Origin: Muribaculaceae bacterium
Lineage (GTDB): Bacteria; Bacteroidota; Bacteroidia; Bacteroidales; Muribaculaceae
Direction: 5' to 3'
NCBI GenBank assembly: GCA_016287065.1
Contig: JAEEVB010000145.1
Coordinates: 1-6,134 of the forward strand
DNA length: 6,134 nt
The notes beneath the pieces were generated by a model that searched no databases, was not told the DNA's origin, and saw only the letters and a list, made by a program, of their open reading frames with translations. This document shows, in pieces, positions 1-6,008 of the stretch. Positions within the stretch are counted from its first letter, which is position 1; each line of letters starts with the position of its first letter. The translations under genes were made by a program, and so were the position numbers.

Positions 1-26
1 AGTGGATGGATCATAAATTTAAGAAC

Positions 27-1376
27 ATGAAAATAAAAAGCTTGCTGATAGCATCATTGATGAGTGTGACAGGATTTGCGCAAGGCGTTATTGATGTGCA
101 CAGCCACATGATCCCACCCGAGTTCGTGTCGGCACTGGAACAGGAAGGCCGGCTGATGGACGAAGGTTTCCCTCTGCCAAAATATGATGTTGAAAGTCAT
201 TTGAAATGGATGGATGAAGCCGGTGTTCAGACATCGGTGTTGACGCTGGCAGCCCCACAGCCCACTTCGGCCCTTGTGGTGAGAAAGACCAACGAGGCGG
301 CAGCCCGCATCAAGCGAGAGCATCCTGGCCGATACTTGTTCTGTGCCGCACTGCCACTCCCCGATGTTGACGCTGCCATCCGCGAGGTGAAATATGCGCT
401 CGACACGCTGGGGGCCGACGGCATCGAACTGGCGACGAATGTGCAGGGGCAGTATCTTGGCGCTCCAGAATTGGACACCCTTTTCTCGGTGCTCAACGAG
501 CGTCAGGCGGTAGTCATTCTGCATCCGCATCGACCCGAGCCCGTGAACCGCGAGGTGATGGCTCAGACGCCCCTTGCCATGCAGGAGTATCTGTCCGAAA
601 CGACCCGTGCCGTGACCAACATGATAAGCCGCAATGTGCTGGCACGCTACCCGAATGTCAAGGTGGTAGTGCCACATTGTGGTGCCTATCTGCCCTTGGC
701 AGTGCCTCGCATGAAATCACTCACGCCCGTTATGCAAGCCAACAAACTGGTGGGCGATATTGACTGGGAGGCCAACCTCGCTTCCCTCTACTACGACCTC
801 GCAGGTGCACACTCGCCCGAAGTCATTCGCATGATGCTCACTATCACCACACCCGACCATCTGCTCTATGGTTCTGATTATCCCTATGTGGCGCCACAAG
901 TGCTCACCCAGGGCCTTGCGAGAATGAAGCAGTACCTGACCACCGAGCCCGATCTCGCACCTTACAAGGAAATGATATTTTGGCAGAATGCCAAGTGGCT
1001 ATTTGGTCAAAAGGATGAAAAGCCGTCGGCTAATGTGCCTGATGCATCAAAGATGCTTGTACGCATTGCCGAAATTGAGGTCTATCCGCAGTACTTGGAA
1101 GAGTACTTGACCTTTGCCAACGAGGTAGATCGTCTCAGCGTGGAGCGCGAACCTGGTGTCGTGTGCCTGTTCCCGATGCAGAGCGCTGAGAATCCATTAC
1201 TCATTCGCATCCTCGAAATCTATGCATCCGAGGAGGCCTACCAGAGTCACCTGAAGACCGACCACTTCCAGAAATACAAGCAGGGCACGCTGCACATGGT
1301 GAAGGACCTGAAACTGCCTGCCATGAATCCGCTAGACCCTGAGATGATGAAAATGATATTCAAAAAGCAAAGATAA
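27..1376 (+). CDS. Exported ACMSD-like amidohydrolase fused to a C-terminal ABM (quinol monooxygenase-like) domain
   Basis: A 449-residue protein. Residues 1-20 form a signal peptide (Lys-containing start, hydrophobic LLIASLMSVTGFA, likely cleavage after Ala-Gln), so it should act in the periplasm. Residues about 22-328 match the amidohydrolase-2/ACMSD family. Metal ligands are visible as the HxH pair H25/H27 in DVHSH, H166 in ILHPH, H217 in VVPHCG and D284 in YGSDYP. The family usually ends near the NAKWLFG seen here. After a short polar linker (about 328-342), residues 343-430 match an ABM domain (RIAEIEVYPQYLEEY through HFQKYKQGTLHMVKDL), which in Bacteroides relatives is usually a separate small exported protein. 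The family decarboxylates or hydrolyses carbonyl or aromatic acids; the substrate here is unknown. An ATG at 6 is in frame, but the one at 27 starts the signal peptide directly and is preferred. The next gene starts one base after the stop. Confidence 0.88.
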   Translation: MKIKSLLIASLMSVTGFAQGVIDVHSHMIPPEFVSALEQEGRLMDEGFPLPKYDVESHLKWMDEAGVQTSVLTLAAPQPTSALVVRKTNEAAARIKREHPGRYLFCAALPLPDVDAAIREVKYALDTLGADGIELATNVQGQYLGAPELDTLFSVLNERQAVVILHPHRPEPVNREVMAQTPLAMQEYLSETTRAVTNMISRNVLARYPNVKVVVPHCGAYLPLAVPRMKSLTPVMQANKLVGDIDWEANLASLYYDLAGAHSPEVIRMMLTITTPDHLLYGSDYPYVAPQVLTQGLARMKQYLTTEPDLAPYKEMIFWQNAKWLFGQKDEKPSANVPDASKMLVRIAEIEVYPQYLEEYLTFANEVDRLSVEREPGVVCLFPMQSAENPLLIRILEIYASEEAYQSHLKTDHFQKYKQGTLHMVKDLKLPAMNPLDPEMMKMIFKKQR

Positions 1377-1377
1377 C

Positions 1378-2412
1378 ATGGAATACGTAAAACTTGGAAA
1401 TTCCGACTTGCGCGTGTCGCGCATCTGCCTTGGGTGCATGGGTTTTGGTGACCCCACCATCGGTCAGCACTCATGGACGATTGGTGAGGAACCTACGCGT
1501 GAAATTATCCGCCGTTCGCTCGATTTGGGTGTGAACTTCTTTGATACGGCCATTGCCTATCAGCTGGGCACTTCCGAACAGTTTGTAGGACGCGCATTGC
1601 GTGATATGGCCAAGCGCGATGATGTGGTCGTGGCCACAAAGTTCCTGCCTCGCACCGACGAGGAAATCCAGAAGGGAATCGATGGCCGGCAGCATGTGCT
1701 GAACAGCATCGACCTAAGTTTGCAGCATCTGGGCATGGATTATGTAGACCTTTATATCTACCACATCTGGGACTACAAGACTCCCGCCGAGGAGATTCTC
1801 GAGGGCATGAACGAAGCGGTGACCTCGGGCAAAGTGCGCTACATAGGCATTGCCAATGCTTATGCCTATCAAGTGGCTAAAATGAATGCACTGGCCGAAA
1901 AGAAGGGATGGGCAAAGTTCATCTCGGTACAAAACCACTACAACCTGATTATGCGCGAGGAGGAACGCGAGATGTTCCCCTTCTGCCATGAGGAGAATAT
2001 CGCCATGACTCCCTATAGCGCGCTGGCATCGGGCAAACTTGCCAAGCGCCCAGGAGAGACCTCTCTGCGCCAAGAGAAGGACGCGTTCATGCATTTCAAG
2101 TACGACAGCACTGCCGAGCAGGATAATCGCATTGTGGAGCGTGTCGTTGAACTTGCCGACCGATACGGTGTGGAGATGACGCAGATTTCATTGGCATGGC
2201 TGCTCACCAAGGTAGAGTCGCCCATTGTGGGAGCCACCAAGCTGCACCACATCGAGGGTGCGGTGAAGTCGCTCGATGTTCAATTGACAGCCGACGACAT
2301 TCGTTATCTTGAGGAACCCTATGTGCCTCACAATCTTTCGGGCGTGATGGCAGTGAACAAACCCGTGATGAACGAGGACCCCGTGTGGGTGAGAGCAAGC
2401 AAGAACAAGTAG
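1378..2412 (+). CDS. YajO-like aldo/keto reductase
   Basis: A 344-residue protein of normal length for the aldo/keto reductase superfamily and without a signal peptide, so cytosolic. It should reduce an aldehyde or ketone with NADPH. The catalytic tetrad is complete: D56 (NFFDTA), Y61, K88 (VVVATKF) and H129 (DLYIYH). The barrel strand SVQNHYNL (183-190) and the cofactor-phosphate loop around SPIVGATKLHHIEGA (281-295) are present. The N-terminus (LGNSDLRVSRICLGCMGFG), the HYNLIMREEEREM segment and the LEEPYVPH end closely resemble E. coli YajO as I remember it. That supports the subfamily but not the same substrate. It starts one base after the amidohydrolase stop, which implies translational coupling and one transcript. 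Its partners are both predicted to be exported, so the cytosolic location is notable. Confidence 0.93.
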   Translation: MEYVKLGNSDLRVSRICLGCMGFGDPTIGQHSWTIGEEPTREIIRRSLDLGVNFFDTAIAYQLGTSEQFVGRALRDMAKRDDVVVATKFLPRTDEEIQKGIDGRQHVLNSIDLSLQHLGMDYVDLYIYHIWDYKTPAEEILEGMNEAVTSGKVRYIGIANAYAYQVAKMNALAEKKGWAKFISVQNHYNLIMREEEREMFPFCHEENIAMTPYSALASGKLAKRPGETSLRQEKDAFMHFKYDSTAEQDNRIVERVVELADRYGVEMTQISLAWLLTKVESPIVGATKLHHIEGAVKSLDVQLTADDIRYLEEPYVPHNLSGVMAVNKPVMNEDPVWVRASKNK

Positions 2413-2432
2413 AAACAACTAAAATAAACCAA

Positions 2433-3437
2433 ATGAAAAGAATCATAACAATATTAATCGCTGTAATGACCATGACAACAGTAGACAGTCAGACGCTCAC
2501 CGAGCGTCAAAAAGGATTGGCGGCAAGTGCCTGCCTGATGGCACAAGGTGATTTGGTACGCTTAGAGCCCGCTGTGCGGCTGGCTCTCGACCAGGGTGTG
2601 ACCATCAACGAACTCAAGGAGGCTTTCTCGCAACTCTATGCCTACACGGGATTCCCCCGTTCGCTGAATGCGCTGGGAGTGTTGAACAAGGTACTTGAGA
2701 ACAAACAGGCCAACTGGCAAGAGGGCAAACCATGGACCCGCCCTGCTGAATGGGACAATGCCCAAAAGGCCTACGAACTGGGTGTGAAGAACCAGACACA
2801 ACTCTCGGGACGCCCGTTCAACTACGACTTTTGTCCGCAGGATGACTACTATTTGAAATCGCACCTCTTTGGTGACATCTTCGCTGGCGACCAGCTTTCA
2901 CATGCCGACCGCGAAATAGTGACCGTAGCGGCGCTGAGTGGTCTTGAAGGTGTTGCACCCCAACTGGCAGCCCACAAGCAAGGAGCCGTGAATATGGGCA
3001 ACTCGCAAGAACTTGTGGATGAACTTTGTGCTTGGCTCAACAATGAGGGCTACACACTGCGCAGCAGTTGGCCCAAAGGCGAACTTAACCCTTACGGACA
3101 ATTCTTCACGGGCAAAAGTTACCTTGCCGAGGTAGAAAATGGGTTGTTCAATGTGACCTTCGAACCCCGTTGCCGCAACAACTGGCACATTCACCACAAA
3201 CAGGTGCAGGTACTCATTTGTGTCGCTGGCCGTGGCTGGTATCAGGAATGGGGCAAGGACGCCATTGAGATGACTCCCGGCACCATCATAGCAATTCCCG
3301 CCGAGGTCAAGCACTGGCACGGCGCCGCCAAGGACTCGTGGTTCCAACACCTTACCTATCACAAAGATGTGCAGGAAGGAGCCTCGAACGAATGGCTCGA
3401 ACCCGTCACCGACGACATCTACAACACCCTGAAATAA
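2433..3437 (+). CDS. Exported carboxymuconolactone decarboxylase (two CMD domains) - cupin fusion protein
   Basis: A 334-residue protein. Residues 1-20 (MKRIITILIAVMTMTTVDSQ) look like a signal peptide. CMD domain 1 spans about 21-85 (LTERQKGLAASAC through YTGFPRSLNAL) and CMD domain 2 about 143-205 (LSHADREIVTVAALSG through ELVDELCAWLN). Neither has the CxxC redox motif of AhpD. A cupin domain spans about 225-315. Its metal-site histidines are H252 and H254 (WHIHH), with Q259 at the usual Glu position of motif 1, and H304 in motif 2 (PAEVKHWH). The family is widespread in Bacteroidales but its reaction is poorly defined, so calling it a decarboxylase would overstate the evidence. An in-frame ATG at 2385 lies inside the preceding gene and would put 16 charged residues before the signal peptide. 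The ATG at 2433, 20 bases after the reductase stop, is therefore chosen. It is the last gene of the apparent operon. Confidence 0.88.
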   Translation: MKRIITILIAVMTMTTVDSQTLTERQKGLAASACLMAQGDLVRLEPAVRLALDQGVTINELKEAFSQLYAYTGFPRSLNALGVLNKVLENKQANWQEGKPWTRPAEWDNAQKAYELGVKNQTQLSGRPFNYDFCPQDDYYLKSHLFGDIFAGDQLSHADREIVTVAALSGLEGVAPQLAAHKQGAVNMGNSQELVDELCAWLNNEGYTLRSSWPKGELNPYGQFFTGKSYLAEVENGLFNVTFEPRCRNNWHIHHKQVQVLICVAGRGWYQEWGKDAIEMTPGTIIAIPAEVKHWHGAAKDSWFQHLTYHKDVQEGASNEWLEPVTDDIYNTLK

Positions 3438-3465
3438 TTCCTAAACATCCTGATAATTTGGTTTT

Positions 3466-3510
3466 GGGAAAAGAAAGAAACAAGACTGGCGCATGAGTGT
3501 GCCAGTCTTG
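3466..3510 (-). terminator. Hairpin terminator of kbl, possibly bidirectional
   Basis: CAAGACTGGC (3481-3490) and GCCAGTCTTG (3501-3510) are perfect inverted repeats. Pairing continues inward through one G-T wobble and two pairs to 3493/3498, giving a 13-bp stem with a TGAG loop. Read on the - strand, the stem is followed at once by TTTCTTTCTTTTCCC (3480 down to 3466), as expected of an intrinsic terminator for kbl about 78 bases past its stop. On the + strand the trailing bases (CTGATTCTG) are not a T-run, so termination of the left operon here is less certain. Confidence 0.7.
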
Positions 3511-3519
3511 CTGATTCTG

Positions 3520-3585
3520 TTGTCCGTAACCCGCCAGCGAGAGGTTGCCATGGAGTTCTCTCAAAGGGCGGGGTATAATAGACAA
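3520..3585. repeat. Nested imperfect palindrome, candidate REP-like or structured RNA element
   Basis: Three nested pairs of complementary arms share one axis: TTGTC 3520-3524 with GACAA 3581-3585, CCCGCC 3530-3535 with GGCGGG 3567-3572, and GAGAG 3539-3543 with CTCTC 3558-3562. Internal loops are 5/8 and 3/4 bases and the apical loop is 14 bases. The arms are more G+C-rich than the intergenic DNA before it. It lies between the kbl stop and the hairpin terminator, so it would form in the 3' untranslated RNA of kbl. Only one copy is in the window, so dispersal is a guess. Confidence 0.4.
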
Positions 3586-3587
3586 GA

Positions 3588-4778
3588 TTACTTGATGACG
3601 TTGAGTTCCTTGCCCACCTTAATGAAGGCAGCGATGCACTTGTCGAGGTGTTCACGTTCGTGACCAGCACTGAGCTGCACGCGGATGCGGGCCTCGCCCT
3701 TGGGAACTACAGGATAGTAGAAACCAGTCACGTAGATGCCTTCGTCCTGCATCTTGGCAGCGAAGTCTTGCGACAGTTTGGCATCGTAGAGCATCACGGC
3801 GCAGATGGCGCTCTGTGTGGGCTTGATGTCGAAGCCGGCAGCCATCATCTTGTCGCGGAAGTAGTTCACATTCTCTACCAGTTTGTCGTGCAGTGCGTTG
3901 CTCTCCTTGAGCATCTTGAACATTTCAAGGCTGGCACCTACAATCACGGGAGCCACTGAGTTAGAGAACAGATAGGGACGACTGCGCTGACGCAGCATGT
4001 CGATGATTTCCTTGCGACCAGTGGTGAAACCACCCATAGCGCCACCAAATGCCTTGCCCAGTGTGCCGGTGAAGATGTCGATCTTGCCATACAGGTTGAA
4101 TTGCTCAGCCACACCATGACCAGTGGGGCCTACCACGCCAGCCGAGTGGCTCTCGTCGACCATGACGAGTGCGTCATACTTCTCGGCGAGTTCCACAATC
4201 TTGTCCATGGGAGCCACATTGCCGTCCATCGAGAATACGCCGTCGGTGGCAATGATGCGGAAACGCTGTTCCTGAGCTTCCTGGAGGCATTTCTCCAGTT
4301 CTTCCATGTTGGCGTTGGCATAACGATAGCGTTTAGCTTTGCACAGGCGCACGCCGTCGATGATTGAAGCGTGGTTCAGGGCGTCGCTGATGATAGCATC
4401 CTGGTCGGTGAGCAGCGGTTCGAAGAGGCCGCCGTTGGCATCGAAGCACGAACCATAGAGAATGGTGTCCTCGGTCTTGAAATAGTCGCTGATGGCAGCT
4501 TCGAGTTGTTTATGAATGTCCTGTGTGCCGCAGATGAAGCGAACCGACGACATGCCGAAGCCGTGAGTTTGCATCATGTCGGTTGCGCCCTTGATGAGTC
4601 GGGGGTTGTTAGAAAGTCCCAGATAGTTGTTGGCGCAGAAATTGAGCACGTCGGTATCGGGTTTCACCTTGATATCGGCACGTTGTGCAGTAGTGATTTG
4701 ACGTTCGTTCTTGTAGAGGCCAGCCTCTTTGATGGCAGCCAATTCTTTTAGGAGATGTTCCTGTAATTTGGTGTACAT
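3588..4778 (-). CDS. kbl: Glycine C-acetyltransferase (2-amino-3-ketobutyrate CoA ligase)
   Basis: A 396-residue cytosolic PLP enzyme; the E. coli enzyme is 398 residues. With CoA it cleaves 2-amino-3-ketobutyrate to glycine and acetyl-CoA, the second step of threonine breakdown through threonine dehydrogenase. It belongs to the alpha-oxoamine synthase family. Visible features are NFCANNYLGL (46-55), the cofactor-stacking H136 in LNHASIIDG, D208 and H211 in VMVDESHSAG, the PLP lysine K242 in TGTLGKAFGG, and R366 in RIRVQLSAGHE. The frame is open up to 4892, but the extra 38 residues would be a Phe-rich translation of the A/T-tract promoter region. MYTKLQEHLLKEL at 4778 aligns with the known N-terminus and is chosen. 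No Shine-Dalgarno site precedes it. It diverges from the dehydrogenase that supplies its substrate. BioF and serine palmitoyltransferase are relatives, but the close match and the neighbour favour Kbl. Confidence 0.96.
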   Translation of the reverse strand: MYTKLQEHLLKELAAIKEAGLYKNERQITTAQRADIKVKPDTDVLNFCANNYLGLSNNPRLIKGATDMMQTHGFGMSSVRFICGTQDIHKQLEAAISDYFKTEDTILYGSCFDANGGLFEPLLTDQDAIISDALNHASIIDGVRLCKAKRYRYANANMEELEKCLQEAQEQRFRIIATDGVFSMDGNVAPMDKIVELAEKYDALVMVDESHSAGVVGPTGHGVAEQFNLYGKIDIFTGTLGKAFGGAMGGFTTGRKEIIDMLRQRSRPYLFSNSVAPVIVGASLEMFKMLKESNALHDKLVENVNYFRDKMMAAGFDIKPTQSAICAVMLYDAKLSQDFAAKMQDEGIYVTGFYYPVVPKGEARIRVQLSAGHEREHLDKCIAAFIKVGKELNVIK

Positions 4779-4827
4779 GATTAGAGTTTTTTGTGGTTTT
4801 AAATAGTTGTTTTTGGTTTTTATATCA

Positions 4828-4835
4828 CAAAGTTC
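4828..4835 (-). promoter_or_regulatory. Candidate -7 element of the kbl promoter
   Basis: The - strand reads GAACTTTG, one mismatch from the Bacteroidetes -7 consensus TAnnTTTG. It would start transcription roughly 45 bases before the kbl ATG. I see no clear TTG -33 box at the right distance; the upstream DNA is T-tracts. Position and single mismatch make it plausible only. Confidence 0.35.
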
Positions 4836-4836
4836 T

Positions 4837-4885
4837 AAAAAAAACACGTAATAGCGAAAAAAAACTGCAAAAAAGATGATAAAAA
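4837..4885. promoter_or_regulatory. Helically phased A-tracts in the divergent kbl/tdh promoter region
   Basis: A-runs lie at 4837-4844, 4857-4864, 4869-4874 and 4881-4885. Their centres are about 20, 11 and 11.5 bases apart, close to multiples of the helical repeat, which predicts intrinsic DNA curvature. T-runs continue toward kbl (4787-4792, 4810-4814, 4817-4821). The block sits between the two candidate -7 boxes and could act as an UP-like element or a site for a nucleoid protein. The phasing is visible; the role is inferred. Confidence 0.45.
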
Positions 4886-4900
4886 TTGCCAACTCTTGCC

Positions 4901-4908
4901 TATCTTTG
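4901..4908 (+). promoter_or_regulatory. -7 element of the threonine dehydrogenase promoter
   Basis: TATCTTTG matches the Bacteroidetes primary-sigma -7 consensus TAnnTTTG exactly. It sits 35 bases before the chosen ATG, so transcription would begin near 4915 with a leader of about 30 bases. The -33 TTG box is not obvious: the nearest TTG (4886-4888) is too close, and A-tracts occupy the expected position. Confidence 0.65.
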
Positions 4909-4943
4909 CAGTTGATAGCAATTATCGTAAAAAAACTAAGAAG

Positions 4944-5903
4944 ATGAAAAACGTTTTAATAATTGGCTCTACCGGGCAGATTGGCTCGGAGCTGACCATG
5001 AAATTGAGAAGCATTTACGGGAGTAACAATGTAATTGCCGGCTACATACCGGGGGCAGAACCTAAAGGCGAACTTGCTGAGTCGGGTCCAAGCGAGGTGG
5101 TCGACATCACCAATGCACAACAAATAGCCGAAGCTGTCGAGAAATATCATATCGATACGATCTACAACCTTGCTGCTCTGCTGAGTGCTGTGGCCGAGAG
5201 CAAGCCACTGCTGGCGTGGAAGATTGGCATCGGCGGTCTGATGAATGTGCTGGAAGTAGCCCGCGAGAAGCATTGTGCCGTGTTCACTCCCAGCTCCATT
5301 GGCTCTTTTGGACCCAATGCTCCCAAGGATGGTACTCCTCAAGATACCATTCAGCAACCCAAGACCATGTATGGCGTGACGAAGGTCACGGGTGAGTTGC
5401 TCAGCAACTACTACTTCACCAAGTTTGGTGTCGATACCCGTTCGGTGCGCTTCCCTGGCCTCATCTCCTATGTGACTCCTCCGGGTGGCGGTACTACCGA
5501 CTATGCTGTCGACATCTACTATGCTGCCGTTCAAGGCAAAAAGTTTAGTTGCCCTGTGAAGGAAGGCACATTCATGGATATGATGTATATGCCCGACGCC
5601 TTGCGTGCCGCTATCGAAATCATGGAAGCCAATCCCGATCGTCTCATTCACCGCAACTCGTTCAACATTGCGTCGATGAGTTTCGACCCGGTTATTATCT
5701 ATAATAAAATCAAGGAATACGTTCCCGATTTCGAGATGATCTATGAACTTGACCCACTGCGTCAGGCCATTGCCGACTCGTGGCCTAACAGCCTCGACGA
5801 CACCTGCGCCCGCCTGGAGTGGGACTGGAAGCCCGAGTATGACCTCGACGCCATGACGCGCGACATGCTCGAGAAACTGCGCATCAAGTTCGGCATCAAG
5901 TGA
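4944..5903 (+). CDS. tdh: L-threonine 3-dehydrogenase, short-chain (SDR/epimerase-like) type
   Basis: A 319-residue cytosolic NAD-dependent enzyme. It oxidises L-threonine to 2-amino-3-ketobutyrate, which Kbl, encoded divergently next door, converts to glycine and acetyl-CoA. The N-terminal Rossmann motif is GSTGQIG (8-14). NLAALLSAVAE (75-85) lies near the nicotinamide. The catalytic region has SS at 117-118 (TPSSIGSFGP) and Y143/K147 in MYGVTKVTGE. The Gly-rich substrate segment TPPGGGTTDYA is at 178-188. This is the extended-SDR TDH known from Flavobacterium frigidimaris and animals, not the zinc medium-chain enzyme of E. coli. An ATG at 4896 is in frame but lies upstream of the -7 box, so its product could not come from this promoter. 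The ATG at 4944 starts directly with MKNVLIIGSTG and is chosen. A UDP-sugar epimerase is the main alternative, disfavoured by the TDH-specific sequence and the kbl neighbour. Confidence 0.93.
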   Translation: MKNVLIIGSTGQIGSELTMKLRSIYGSNNVIAGYIPGAEPKGELAESGPSEVVDITNAQQIAEAVEKYHIDTIYNLAALLSAVAESKPLLAWKIGIGGLMNVLEVAREKHCAVFTPSSIGSFGPNAPKDGTPQDTIQQPKTMYGVTKVTGELLSNYYFTKFGVDTRSVRFPGLISYVTPPGGGTTDYAVDIYYAAVQGKKFSCPVKEGTFMDMMYMPDALRAAIEIMEANPDRLIHRNSFNIASMSFDPVIIYNKIKEYVPDFEMIYELDPLRQAIADSWPNSLDDTCARLEWDWKPEYDLDAMTRDMLEKLRIKFGIK

Positions 5904-5937
5904 AGCGGCCGCACTTACTCATTTAGTTAAACTCTAC

Positions 5938-5988
5938 ACGACACATGAAGAGCCCCACTGGTGGGTGGTTCAACATGTGTCGTTTTTT
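5938..5988 (+). terminator. Rho-independent terminator after tdh
   Basis: ACGACACATG (5938-5947) and CATGTGTCGT (5974-5983) form a perfect 10-bp stem followed by a T-run (5983-5988). The 26-base loop can fold a small CCCA/TGGG stem (5954-5957 with 5962-5965). The stem lies 34 bases past the tdh stop, as expected of its terminator. Only 20 bases separate the T-run from the next ATG, so it may also act as an attenuator for that gene. Confidence 0.85.
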
Positions 5989-5993
5989 AAAAT

Positions 5994-5999
5994 AAAGGA
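5994..5999 (+). promoter_or_regulatory. Shine-Dalgarno-like site before the last gene
   Basis: AAAGGA ends 9 bases before the ATG at 6009. The other starts in the window have only A-rich leaders, so this supports the chosen start and suggests a stronger conventional ribosome contact. Confidence 0.45.
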
Positions 6000-6008
6000 T
6001 TATTGATT

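Noticed and set aside
54..677. Antisense open frame (207 codons) opposite the amidohydrolase gene
   Set aside because: It is fully covered by a well-supported gene, its His/Gln/Arg-rich translation matches no family I know, and no promoter or leader is visible.
3419..3670. Possible small - strand gene (83 codons) spanning the convergent intergenic gap
   Set aside because: It overlaps the kbl 3' end and runs through the palindrome and terminator hairpin, so its sequence is explained by those structures. No start context or domain supports it.
3648..4751. Several + strand open frames opposite kbl (3648-3959, 4101-4367, 4371-4751)
   Set aside because: They are shadows of the kbl coding strand with no recognisable domains.
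4779..4892. N-terminal extension of Kbl by 38 residues from the ATG at 4892
   Set aside because: The extra residues are a Phe/Lys-rich translation of intergenic A/T-tracts, have no counterpart in the Kbl family, and lie upstream of the likely promoter box. The start at 4778 matches known Kbl N-termini.
4956..5651. Long antisense open frame (231 codons) opposite tdh
   Set aside because: It lies wholly within a gene with clear family motifs, its translation shows no recognisable domain, and it reflects codon bias of the sense strand.
5905..5912. GCGGCCGC (NotI site) right after tdh, considered as a sign of cloning-vector sequence
   Set aside because: The flanking DNA continues into a natural terminator and a plausible native gene, and no vector or linker sequence is visible.
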